Notes under the pieces: generated by a model
Databases searched by the model: none
The model's input: the letters and a program-made list of their open reading frames with translations, nothing else
Told to the model about the DNA's origin: nothing
Made by a program: the position numbers and the translations under genes
In this document: one piece after another, positions 16,968-24,462 of the stretch
Position numbering within the stretch: position 1 is the first letter of the stretch
Layout: each line of letters opens with the position of its first letter
Assembly (NCBI RefSeq): GCF_042650885.1
Contig: NZ_JBHSBU010000001.1
Span: 4,526,001 to 4,590,000, forward strand
Direction of reading: 5' to 3'
Length of the DNA: 64,000 nt
DNA from: Chitinimonas_A lacunae
GTDB lineage: Bacteria; Pseudomonadota; Gammaproteobacteria; Burkholderiales; Chitinimonadaceae

Positions 16968-18005
16968 ATGCCGACAACCGTTTGTGCCAGCACGCCAGCG
17001 CACCCGCCCCGGGTGGTCGCCCCGTATGCCCATACCCTGCTCGACGCCGCCCGCGCAGCCGGCGTCGCCACCGAGGTACTGCTCAGAGCGGCCGGCCTTG
17101 AGCGGCTGGCCGAGGCCGATGTCAGTGTTCCCCATTATCTGGCCATGCTGGCCGCGGCCGTCGAAGCCAGCGGCGACCCGCTGTTCGGCTGGCGGCTCGG
17201 CGGCGCGGTCAAGCCGACCACCTATGGCGTCAACGGCATTCTGATCCTGGCCTGTCCGACGCTCGGTGACGCGCTGGAGCAGGTGTTGCGCTTCGAATGC
17301 CTGGTGCATGACCTGGGCCGCTCGACACTCGAGCGCGACGGCGAGCGGGCCATCTATCGCTGGCGCAACGACTGGGCCGGTCATCCGCAGGCCGGGGTGC
17401 TGGCGGAGAGCGTGTTTGCCGGGATTCGCACCTGCGCCCAATGGCTGGTGGGCCAGCCCTTGGCCGTGAGTGCCCTGTACTTTGCCGCCGCCGACCCCGG
17501 ACCACGGGCAGGGCTGGCCGAGCTGGCGCAAGCCCCGGTCCACTACGGTGCCCGCGAGAACCGGGCCGAGTTTCCGGCGGCCTTGCTCGATCTGCCGATC
17601 CCGCAGGCCAATAACACCTTGCTGCCGCTATTGCAGCGCCATGCCGAAGCCTTGCTGGCGCAGCGTCATCCGCAGGTGCCGCCGATCGTGGGGCAGGTGC
17701 GGCAGGCGATTCTGGCCCGCCTGGGCCAGGAGAGCGTGCGGCTGGCCGATATCGCCACCGACCTCGCGCTGTCGCCGCGCACCTTGCAACGCCGGCTGGG
17801 CGAGGCCGGGGTGGCGTTTCAGCAGCTTCATGATGCGATCCGCCATGAGCTGGCGCGCCACTATCTGGAAACCACCGATATGCCGATCGGCGAAATCGGC
17901 TATGTGCTGGGTTTCCAGGACCCGGCGGCTTTCCACCATGCCTTTCGTGCCTGGCAGGGCGATGGCCCGGGCCGTTACCGCGAGCTGCGCCGGGTGCCGG
18001 CCTGA
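16968..18005 (+). CDS. AraC-family transcriptional regulator (OruR/ArgR-like, Arabinose_bd type)
   Basis: A 345-residue regulator. The N-terminal part (LLDAARAAGVATEVLLRAAG, then GDPLFGWRLGGAVKPTTYGV) resembles the ligand-binding region of the OruR/QseR type AraC proteins. The C-terminal 100 residues hold the two helix-turn-helix motifs: VRLADIATDLALSPRTLQRR and MPIGEIGYVLGFQDPAAFHH, ending FRAWQGDGPGRYRE, the family signature. It is divergent from the flavoprotein-glpD-kinase cluster with 105 bases between starts, so it most likely controls that cluster. A hairpin with GGATTTTC/GAAAATCC arms lies 24 bases past the stop. Confidence 0.88.
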   Translation: MPTTVCASTPAHPPRVVAPYAHTLLDAARAAGVATEVLLRAAGLERLAEADVSVPHYLAMLAAAVEASGDPLFGWRLGGAVKPTTYGVNGILILACPTLGDALEQVLRFECLVHDLGRSTLERDGERAIYRWRNDWAGHPQAGVLAESVFAGIRTCAQWLVGQPLAVSALYFAAADPGPRAGLAELAQAPVHYGARENRAEFPAALLDLPIPQANNTLLPLLQRHAEALLAQRHPQVPPIVGQVRQAILARLGQESVRLADIATDLALSPRTLQRRLGEAGVAFQQLHDAIRHELARHYLETTDMPIGEIGYVLGFQDPAAFHHAFRAWQGDGPGRYRELRRVPA

Positions 18006-18028
18006 CTCGGCCAATCCATGCTGTTAGA

Positions 18029-18048
18029 GGATTTTCCTTAGAAAATCC
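18029..18048. terminator. Hairpin after AraC gene, possible terminator
   Basis: Perfect arms GGATTTTC / GAAAATCC around CTTA. No long T run follows, so termination by this hairpin is uncertain. Confidence 0.4.
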
Positions 18049-18205
18049 AGTACTTCCATTGTCTTGTCTCCTTTTTGCCGAGGGTACGTCCTTCACTCTT
18101 TGCTTTCCCTGAGCACGGACCTACAACGCAAAAAGATGCCGGTACGCCCGGCCAGCGGCGGCCTATGGCGTGCCGTCCCATGAGTTCGAGACAAGGGGAA
18201 GATCG

Positions 18206-19489
18206 ATGATGAGACCAGCCTATCTTTCACTGGCGGTCGCCGTAGCCTTGACCACGGCGCATGCCGCGGAGGACCGCTCGTTTGCCATACGCGGTTTTGG
18301 CACGATCGGGGCCGTGCATTCCGACAACGATGAAATTGACTTTGTCACCAGCGCCATGCAGGCCAATGGCGCCGGCCATACCCGCAGCTGGAGCGGCACC
18401 ATCGATACCAAGCTCGGCGTCCAGGCCGACTGGAATTTTGCCCCTGACTGGACTGCCACCGTGCAACTGCTGTCCAAGGCGCGTTACGACAACAGCTTCA
18501 AGCCCACGCTTGAGTGGGCCAACGTGGCCTACCAGATCAACCCGGAATGGTCGGTCCGGCTTGGCCGCACGGCATTTCCGGCCTATGCGATCTCGGCCAG
18601 CCGCAATGTTGGCTATTCCTATGTCTGGGTGCGGCCGCCGGTCGATGTGTATGTGCAGGTGCCGATGACCTGGAGCGATGGGGCCGACCTGTTCTATCGC
18701 ACCAGCTTCGGTGACTACAACCTGCTGCTGCACGCCAATCTGGGCTGGATGAAGGTACGTGGCGGCGGCGGCAGCGTGGAAGTCAAGGCCGGACCGTCTA
18801 CCGGGCTGATCGCTACGCTGGAGGATGAGCGCTTCAGCTATCGGGCGGCCTATATCCGCAACAAGCTGACCATGGTGAATCCCAATGTCGATCCGCTGGT
18901 GGCTGGCTATACCCGCTATGGCGATGCCTTGCGCGATCTGGGTTTTGCCGGGCCGGCCAGCCGGGCCTATGCGGCGCGCGACTCGCTGATCTTCGATGAC
19001 CGTCCCGTCACCTTCCGTGCCGTGTCGGTCAGCTACGACGACGGCACTTGGCTTGCGCAGGGCGAGTACACCCAGCGCCGCACTTCGCGCTACGGCGAGT
19101 CCTCGCTGGTGCCCGATATGGATTCCTGGTACTTGAGCCTCGGCCGACGCTTCGGCAACTGGACCCCTTATACCTATTACTCGCGCCAGCGCACCACCAA
19201 CAGCCTGGTGCCGCCGCAGCTCGACACGGCCGTGCCCGGTCCGCTCAGTGCGGTGGCCGGCGAACTCAATGGCGTATTGCAGGAGGTGATTCTGGGCAGC
19301 AGCGCAGGCAGTCACACGATGGCAGCCGGCCTGCGCTGGAATGCGTTCAAGAACACCGCGCTCAAACTGCAATGGGAGCGGGTTTCCCTCGACGACGCTG
19401 TGAACAACAGCAGCTTCTTCAGCTTTGGCGGCCGGCCACAGCAGCGTAAGGCTGATGTGGTGTCCATATCGGTCGACTTTGTGTTCTGA
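18206..19489 (+). CDS. Porin-like outer-membrane beta-barrel protein
   Basis: A 427-residue exported protein: signal peptide about 1-21 (ALTTAHA), then alternating aromatic/polar strands and a terminal phenylalanine (VSISVDFVF) as in outer-membrane barrels. Internal pieces such as TLEWANVAYQINPEWSVRLG and RTAFPAYAISASRNVGYSYV resemble proteins annotated as porins or phosphate-selective-porin-like. Tandem ATGs at 18206 and 18209; AGGGGAA lies just upstream. It ends 10 bases before a short PstS-like gene, with which it likely forms an operon. The transported solute is unknown. Confidence 0.78.
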   Translation: MMRPAYLSLAVAVALTTAHAAEDRSFAIRGFGTIGAVHSDNDEIDFVTSAMQANGAGHTRSWSGTIDTKLGVQADWNFAPDWTATVQLLSKARYDNSFKPTLEWANVAYQINPEWSVRLGRTAFPAYAISASRNVGYSYVWVRPPVDVYVQVPMTWSDGADLFYRTSFGDYNLLLHANLGWMKVRGGGGSVEVKAGPSTGLIATLEDERFSYRAAYIRNKLTMVNPNVDPLVAGYTRYGDALRDLGFAGPASRAYAARDSLIFDDRPVTFRAVSVSYDDGTWLAQGEYTQRRTSRYGESSLVPDMDSWYLSLGRRFGNWTPYTYYSRQRTTNSLVPPQLDTAVPGPLSAVAGELNGVLQEVILGSSAGSHTMAAGLRWNAFKNTALKLQWERVSLDDAVNNSSFFSFGGRPQQRKADVVSISVDFVF

Positions 19490-19499
19490 GGAGCCAGTC

Positions 19500-19922
19500 A
19501 TGAGCCCAAGCAAACGATTTCTCGCGGTGATGGTCGGGGCACTGCTATGGAGCACCATGGCAAGTGCCGAAGTGGTGGTGGTGGTGTCGGCCCAGAACAA
19601 GGCCGCTGCCATGAGTGCTGCGCAGGTGTCGCAGATATTTCTTGGCAAGGTCAAACGCTTTCCCGAAGGCGGTGCGGTCGTACCGGTCGACCAGCCCGAA
19701 GGCTCGCCGATGCGTGATGCCTTCTACAACCGCTTCGTCGGCAAGAATGCCGATCAGATGAAAGCCTACTGGTCGAAGAGCATCTTCACCGGTGCCGGCC
19801 AGCCGCCCAAGGAAGTGCCCAACGATGCCGAGGTCAAACGCCGGCTCGCTACCGACCCGACCGCCATCGGCTATGTCGATAAAAGCAGCGTGGACCAGAG
19901 TGTGCGCATCGTTCTGGAATAA
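19500..19922 (+). CDS. Short PstS-like phosphate-binding-domain protein
   Basis: A 140-residue exported protein with signal peptide (about 1-23, STMASA). The body VVVVVSAQNKAAAMSAAQVS, IFLGKVKRFPEGG, DQPEGSPMRDAFYNRFVG and DPTAIGYVDKSSVD matches the short single-lobe relatives of phosphate-binding PstS that are widespread in proteobacteria next to porin-like genes or sensor kinases. Full PstS is more than twice as long, so a conventional ABC transport role is unlikely; sensing or scavenging is possible. Start ATG 19500 follows GAGGAG. No pst permease genes are adjacent. Confidence 0.8.
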   Translation: MSPSKRFLAVMVGALLWSTMASAEVVVVVSAQNKAAAMSAAQVSQIFLGKVKRFPEGGAVVPVDQPEGSPMRDAFYNRFVGKNADQMKAYWSKSIFTGAGQPPKEVPNDAEVKRRLATDPTAIGYVDKSSVDQSVRIVLE

Positions 19923-20126
19923 GGCCGCCGGGGCTCGACCCTTACACTGTGTTGTCCGTCCACTGTGGCCGGTCTGGCCGTGTCCAGTGCTCGAAGCTCC
20001 GCCAATCCAGCGATCGCAGTCGTCCGATCATTCGTACACCGGCGGTTGAGCGGGGGTAAAAGGCGCAGACATCGGCCTGACGGCCGGCTGACAATCTGGT
20101 CTGACGCCTGGCTATAGGAGAAGGAT

Positions 20127-20160
20127 AAGGCGGCACCATGGGGGCTGCCTTTATTTATTT
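20127..20160 (+). terminator. Probable Rho-independent terminator
   Basis: AAGGCGGC (20127-20134) pairs with GCTGCCTT (20144-20151) with one G-U pair, followed by TATTTATTT. It is about 200 bases past the PstS-like stop. Confidence 0.5.
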
Positions 20161-20182
20161 TCATGTTATATATCGATGTTAT

Positions 20183-20216
20183 GTGGCGGTTGATTTTCCT
20201 GTTATTTTCCTATTGC
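20183..20216 (+). repeat. Dispersed AT-rich repeat, copy 4
   Basis: GTGGCGG, then TGATTTTCC and TTATTTTCCTATTGC follow the order and spacing of TCTTGCGG, ATTTTGCA and AATATTTTCTATTTGC in the 21241 copy; a diverged member. Confidence 0.45.
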
Positions 20217-20317
20217 TGGCCCGGGCACCCTTGTCGTGTCGATGATCTGGCCAACTTTCCGGTTCGTTCCATCCCACAACACCGCTGTGCACTTGCGCAT
20301 GTCGAGGAGGAGATCGC

Positions 20318-20794
20318 ATGACCCAACAAGCCAACAAGCCCAATGATCTGGTGCTGACCCGTGAAGTCGATGTTGACCGTGAACGTCTATGGCGTGCCTG
20401 GACCGACCCGGACCTGCTCAAGCAATGGTGGGCGCCCCGCCCGTTCACCACGGTCGAATGCTCGCTCGACCCGCGCCCGGGCGGGTTGTTCAGTGCGGTG
20501 ATGCGCGATCCGGACGGCAAGGACTATCCGATGCAGGGCTGCGTGCTCGAAGCGGAAAAACCGTCCCGGCTGGTGATGACCGATGCGCTGCTGGAAGACT
20601 ATCGCCCGAGCGGGCAGCCGTTCTTCACTGCGGTGGTAACGCTCGAAGACCTGGGCGGCGGCCGCACCCGCTACACTGCCCGCGCCATCCACAAAAATGA
20701 GGAAGACCGGCGCCGGCATGAAGAGATGGGGTTCCACTCGGGCTGGGGGCAGTGTCTCGACCAACTGGTCGAGGTGGCCAGCAAACAGCGCTAG
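20318..20794 (+). CDS. SRPBCC (AHSA1/START-like) domain protein
   Basis: A 158-residue soluble protein of the activator-of-Hsp90-ATPase-1-like (AHSA1) SRPBCC group, a ligand-cavity fold. Typical features are LTREVDVDRERLWRAWTDPD followed by LLKQWWAP, PGGLFSAVMRDPDG, and the terminal helix MGFHSGWGQCLDQLVEVA. Proteins of this type bind small hydrophobic ligands or act in stress responses; the specific role here is unknown. GAGGAGG sits 7-13 bases upstream of the ATG. It stands alone; the strong hairpin at 21150 may end its transcript. Confidence 0.85.
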   Translation: MTQQANKPNDLVLTREVDVDRERLWRAWTDPDLLKQWWAPRPFTTVECSLDPRPGGLFSAVMRDPDGKDYPMQGCVLEAEKPSRLVMTDALLEDYRPSGQPFFTAVVTLEDLGGGRTRYTARAIHKNEEDRRRHEEMGFHSGWGQCLDQLVEVASKQR

Positions 20795-20954
20795 CACCCG
20801 TCCGTCCAGTCAAAGGCGAGTCAAGCGCGGAGACGCTAGGGCTGGCGGGTCAGCTTCACATCGGTGTCCGGATCAACGGCGCCGCAAAGTGGCCTGACGC
20901 CCCATTTTTTCCGTCATGTGCTGTCGCTGGGTCCGCCGCCAAGACGGAGGCCAT

Positions 20955-20984
20955 GGTGCGTTACCACCCTCGGTCCAACGCACC
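20955..20984. repeat. REP-like palindrome
   Basis: GGTGCGTT (20955-20962) and AACGCACC (20977-20984) are perfect inverted arms. The same GGTGCGTT half appears in the inverted pair at 24253-24426. Confidence 0.55.
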
Positions 20985-21149
20985 TTGCATGACATTGCGC
21001 TTTCATGGTGCCTTTCGCTGCGCGGAGCTTTCTGATCCCGGCTGTTCCGGAAACCCGCCGGCCCACCCTACGGCTTTGCGGGTATGGACGCCATTTTCAG
21101 AGACCCTCGAATGGTCGGCTGGAGGTGAAGGTTGAGGCAGCATCGACCT

Positions 21150-21192
21150 AGCACAGGGGCGGTACGATCAATCGTGCCGCCCCTGTGCTGTT
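21150..21192 (+). terminator. Strong hairpin, probable terminator
   Basis: 18-bp arms AGCACAGGGGCGGTACGA / TCGTGCCGCCCCTGTGCT with one wobble pair and TCAA loop (21150-21167, 21172-21189), followed by a short GTTTG. Long stem, weak T run. Confidence 0.6.
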
Positions 21193-21240
21193 TGCTGGAG
21201 ACTTCCGGAGAAGTAATTAATTTTTATCTATATCGCGCAA

Positions 21241-21280
21241 TATATCTTGCGGATATTTTGCACAATATTTTCTATTTGCC
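21241..21280 (+). repeat. Dispersed AT-rich repeat, copy 5 (reference copy)
   Basis: Reads TATATCTTGCGGATATTTTG followed by CACAATATTTTCTATTTGCC. It overlaps the last nine bases of the leftward liuD gene, including its stop codon. Closest relatives by eye are 11888-11924, 31285-31314 and 57274-57307. Confidence 0.75.
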
Positions 21281-23281
21281 TTCTGTCTTGATCAGCGCGA
21301 GCAATGCGGCACCTTCCTTGACCTGTTCGCCGGCCAGGAAGAACACGCTCTCGACCGTGCCATCGAACGGGGCGGCGATGGTGTGTTCCATCTTCATCGC
21401 TTCCAGGATCATCAAGGGCGCGCCTTTTTCGACCGTATCGCCCGCTTTGACATGGACCGCCACCACCGTGCCCGGCATCGGTGCGGTCAGGCCGCCGCTG
21501 TCGTCTTCGGCCGCAAGACCTGCCAGCAGCGGATTGAACGGCTCCAGCTCATAGGCGGCACCGGCAAACAGCAGGGTCAGCGTCTTCTCTTCGCGCAGCG
21601 CCGAGGCACTGACGCGGTGGCCGTCGAGATCGGCCCGCAGGCGGCCGTCGCCGTCGAGCCGGGCGGTGGCGCGCAGCTTGTGCTCGCCCAGTTCGAGTAC
21701 GAAATGATCGGGCCGGTAGTGCGCCACCACCGCGTATTCGCGCTCGCCATGGCGGAAATGCAGCGCATGGCGGTTGTCCTGATTGAGCCGCCAGCCGGTA
21801 ACGGCATGCCAGGGCGAATCGGGGTCGTCCGAGCGCAACCGGGCTGCTTCGCGCTCTGCCGCCACGCTGCACAGTTCCGCCAGGGCCGCCAAGGCCAGCA
21901 CTTCGCGGGACGGCTCGGGCGGCGGCGGAATCAGCTCGGCCTGATGGCGGCCAATGAAGCCGGTGTCGAGTTCGGCGGCGCGGAACGCCGGATGGCGCGC
22001 CAGACGGCCCAGGAAGTCGAGGTTGGTGTCGAGACCGACGATCTCATAGTCGGCCAGCGCCTGGGCCAGCCGGTCGAGCGCCCGTTCGCGCGATTCGTCC
22101 CAGACGATCAGCTTGGCGATCATCGGATCGTAATAGGGAGAAATCTCGTCGCCCGCTTCCACGCCCGTATCGATCCGTACATGGGCCGACTGGGCCGGCT
22201 CGCGCAGATGGCGCAGATGGCCGATCTGCGGCAGGAAGTCGCGCGCCGGCGCTTCGGCATAGACGCGCGCTTCAAAGGCATGGCCGTGGATGCGCAACTG
22301 CTCCTGGGTCAGCGGCAGACGCTCGCCGCTGGCGACACGCAACTGCCATTCGACCAGGTCCTGGCCGGTGATCATCTCGGTGACGGGGTGCTCGACCTGG
22401 AGCCGGGTGTTCATCTCCATGAAGTAGAACTCGCCGCTCAAGGTATCGACGATGAATTCGACCGTTCCCGCGCCCACATAACCGATGGCACGGGCGGCAT
22501 TGACGGCCGCTTCGCCCATCTGACGGCGCCGTTCTTCGTTCATGCCGGGCGCTGGGGCTTCTTCGAGCACTTTCTGGTGCCGGCGCTGCACCGAGCAATC
22601 GCGCTCGAACAGATAGACCACGTTGCCGTGGCTGTCGGCGAACACCTGGATTTCGATATGGCGCGGCCGGGTCAGGTATTTCTCGATCAGCACCCGGTCA
22701 TCGCCGAACGAGGCCTGGGCTTCGCGCTGGGCCGAGGCGAGCTGGGCGGCGAAGTCCTCGCGCCGCTCGACGATCTTCATGCCCTTGCCGCCCCCACCGG
22801 CCGAGGCCTTGATCAGGACCGGATAGCCGATCCGCTCGGCTTCGCGCGCCAGGAGCGCGGCATCCTGATCGTCGCCGTGATAGCCCGGCACCAGCGGCAC
22901 GGCTGCCTGTTCCATCAAGCGCTTGGCGGCCGATTTCGAGCCCATGGCGGCAATTGCCGCCGCGGGCGGACCGATAAATACCACCCCGGCGGCGGCACAG
23001 GCGGCGGCGAAATCTTCGTTTTCGCTCAGAAAGCCGTAACCGGGATGGATGGCCTCGGCGCCGCTCTGGCGCGCCAGCTCGATCAGCCGGTCGCCCCGCA
23101 GGTAGGAGGCCTTGGGCGCAGGCGGGCCGAGCCGGAAGGCTTCCCCGGCCAGCTTGACATGGCGCGCATCGGCGTCGGCATCGGAATAGACGGCAACGCT
23201 ATCGATACCGAGCCGGTCGGCGCTGCGGATAACTCGGCAGGCAATTTCGCCACGGTTGGCGATCAGGATTTTCTTGAACAT
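21272..23281 (-). CDS. liuD: Methylcrotonyl-CoA carboxylase biotin-carboxylase/biotin-carrier subunit (LiuD)
   Basis: Alpha subunit that carboxylates biotin and carries it to the LiuB carboxyltransferase in leucine breakdown. The 669-residue protein begins MFKKILIANRGEIACRVIRS, has the ATP-grasp glycine loop KASAGGGGKGMKIVE, the RDCSVQRRHQKVLEEAPAP segment, FMEMNTRLQVEHPVTE, and the C-terminal biotinylation site EAMKMEHTI. ATG 23281 is preceded by AGGGACGAT; the longer frame to 23323 is not needed. Neighbouring liuC and liuB and the MerR regulator LiuR support the methylcrotonyl assignment over acetyl- or propionyl-CoA carboxylase. The stop codon lies inside the dispersed repeat. Confidence 0.9.
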   Translation of the reverse strand: MFKKILIANRGEIACRVIRSADRLGIDSVAVYSDADADARHVKLAGEAFRLGPPAPKASYLRGDRLIELARQSGAEAIHPGYGFLSENEDFAAACAAAGVVFIGPPAAAIAAMGSKSAAKRLMEQAAVPLVPGYHGDDQDAALLAREAERIGYPVLIKASAGGGGKGMKIVERREDFAAQLASAQREAQASFGDDRVLIEKYLTRPRHIEIQVFADSHGNVVYLFERDCSVQRRHQKVLEEAPAPGMNEERRRQMGEAAVNAARAIGYVGAGTVEFIVDTLSGEFYFMEMNTRLQVEHPVTEMITGQDLVEWQLRVASGERLPLTQEQLRIHGHAFEARVYAEAPARDFLPQIGHLRHLREPAQSAHVRIDTGVEAGDEISPYYDPMIAKLIVWDESRERALDRLAQALADYEIVGLDTNLDFLGRLARHPAFRAAELDTGFIGRHQAELIPPPPEPSREVLALAALAELCSVAAEREAARLRSDDPDSPWHAVTGWRLNQDNRHALHFRHGEREYAVVAHYRPDHFVLELGEHKLRATARLDGDGRLRADLDGHRVSASALREEKTLTLLFAGAAYELEPFNPLLAGLAAEDDSGGLTAPMPGTVVAVHVKAGDTVEKGAPLMILEAMKMEHTIAAPFDGTVESVFFLAGEQVKEGAALLALIKTEGK

Positions 23282-23332
23282 ATCGTCCCTTGCGGTCGTG
23301 GCGACCGTCGTCGTGAGTGGCAAGTCTGCGGT

Positions 23333-24124
23333 TCAGCGCGGCTTGATCCAGTTGGGCGGACGCTTTTCGAGGAAGGCTTTGAGCCCTTCCTGGCCTTCGG
23401 CCCCGACCCGGATCGCCGCGATGCGGCGGGCGGTGTCGTCGATCAGTTCCGCATCGATCGGGCGGTCGGCGATGTCGTGGATCAGCCGCTTGGCGGCGGC
23501 CAGCGCCTGGGGGCCGTTGGCGAGCAGATGCTCGGCCAGGGCATGCGACAGCGACGGCAGCTCGTCAGCGGGTGCCAGCTCGTGCACCAGACCGAACCTC
23601 TGCGCTTCGCTGGCCGAGAAACGCTCGGCGGTAAGGAAGTAGCGCCGGGCGGCGGCCACGCCGATCTTGCGCACCACATAAGGCGAGATCACCGCCGGAA
23701 TCAGGCCGAGTTTGACTTCGGACAGACAGAACTGGGCGTCATTGCTGGCCACCACCAGATCGCAACAAGCGATCAGCCCGACCCCGCCGCCGAAGGTGGC
23801 GCCCTGGGCGGCGCCGATCACCGGCTTGGACAGCCGGTCGAGCGTCTCCATCAGCTGTGCCAGCTTGCGGGCGTCGGCCAGGTTGTCGGCCTCGGCGTAG
23901 CCGGCCATCCGCTGCATCCAGCCCAGGTCGGCCCCGGCCGAGAAATTCTTGCCCTGGGCTGCCAGCACCACCACCCGCACCGCCGGATCGGCGTCGAGTT
24001 TTTGCAGCGCTTCGGTCAAGGCGACGATCAGCACATCATCAAAAGCGTTATGACGCTCGGGGCGATTGAGCAGCAGGGTGGCAACGCCGTTGGTGGCAGT
24101 TTCGACCAGAAGGCATGGGCTCAT
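23333..24124 (-). CDS. liuC: Methylglutaconyl-CoA hydratase (enoyl-CoA hydratase family)
   Basis: Crotonase-fold enzyme expected to hydrate 3-methylglutaconyl-CoA to HMG-CoA. The 263-residue protein has the oxyanion-hole segments GKNFSAGADLGWMQRM and GAAQGATFGGGVGLIACCDL, the RPERHNAFDD N-terminal signature, and EVKLGLIPAVISPYVVRKIG. Start ATG 24124 (MSPCLLVETA) was chosen over the extension to 24166. It lies 51 bases upstream of liuD and downstream of liuB, the usual liu order. Substrate assignment comes from context; sequence alone gives enoyl-CoA hydratase/isomerase family. Confidence 0.87.
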   Translation of the reverse strand: MSPCLLVETATNGVATLLLNRPERHNAFDDVLIVALTEALQKLDADPAVRVVVLAAQGKNFSAGADLGWMQRMAGYAEADNLADARKLAQLMETLDRLSKPVIGAAQGATFGGGVGLIACCDLVVASNDAQFCLSEVKLGLIPAVISPYVVRKIGVAAARRYFLTAERFSASEAQRFGLVHELAPADELPSLSHALAEHLLANGPQALAAAKRLIHDIADRPIDAELIDDTARRIAAIRVGAEGQEGLKAFLEKRPPNWIKPR

Positions 24125-24252
24125 GTTCGGCTCCGTGGAAGGTTGGGGTGGAGAGTGTCCTGGCACGCTGGGGCGGGCAGATTGGCTGTGAGGGCGGACC
24201 AGTCAGCAGCGAGAGGGCGTGCAGCGAGCGCGAAACGATGCCATCGTCTCGT

Positions 24253-24289
24253 AGGGTGCGTTAGCCGCACAGCGGCGTAAGGCACCCTT
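24253..24289 (+). repeat. REP-like palindrome, left member of inverted pair
   Basis: GGGTGCGTTAGCCGC - ACA - GCGGCGTAAGGCACCC forms a near-perfect hairpin. The complement of the element at 24395-24426 repeats GGGTGCGTTAGCCGC and GCGGCGTAA. Confidence 0.7.
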
Positions 24290-24394
24290 GCCTCGGTTCT
24301 CGCTGAAGCTTGCCTATTCACTTGCTGTCCTCAATGCCCTGTCCCTCACCGATCCAATCAGACGGGTAGACACCAAGCGCCACACAGCGATGAA

Positions 24395-24426
24395 TGCATT
24401 ACGCCGCTATGCGGCTAACGCACCCC
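24395..24426 (-). repeat. REP-like palindrome, right member of inverted pair
   Basis: On the minus strand GGGGTGCGTTAGCCGC, then ATA, then GCGGCGTAATGCA: the same element as at 24253-24289, inverted, about 105 bases away. Confidence 0.7.
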
Positions 24427-24462
24427 AGGAAGTGGTGGTATCGCTGGCCTTGTTGATATCCC

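Larger units (their letters stand above)
19923..20317. other. Gene-free interval with hairpin and AT-rich repeat
   Basis: 395 bases without a supported gene. It has a terminator-like hairpin (20127-20151 with T-rich tail), a copy of the dispersed repeat (20183-20216), and the GAGGAGG ribosome binding site of the SRPBCC gene at its right end. Confidence 0.6.
20795..21271. other. Convergent gene-free interval with palindromic elements
   Basis: 477 bases with no supported gene. It holds a REP-like palindrome at 20955-20984, a strong hairpin at 21150-21189 and the best copy of the dispersed AT-rich repeat from 21241. The remainder is GC-rich with no recognisable coding potential. Confidence 0.6.
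24125..24462. other. Intra-cluster gap with inverted REP-like pair
   Basis: 338 bases between liuB and liuC, unusually long for this operon. It contains two related palindromes in inverted orientation (24253-24289 and 24395-24426). No gene seen; the interruption suggests insertion of a repeat unit. Confidence 0.6.

Noticed and set aside
21383..24280. Very long plus-strand ORF across liuD and liuC
   Set aside because: Antisense shadow in GC-rich DNA; the minus strand has clear biotin carboxylase and enoyl-CoA hydratase motifs.
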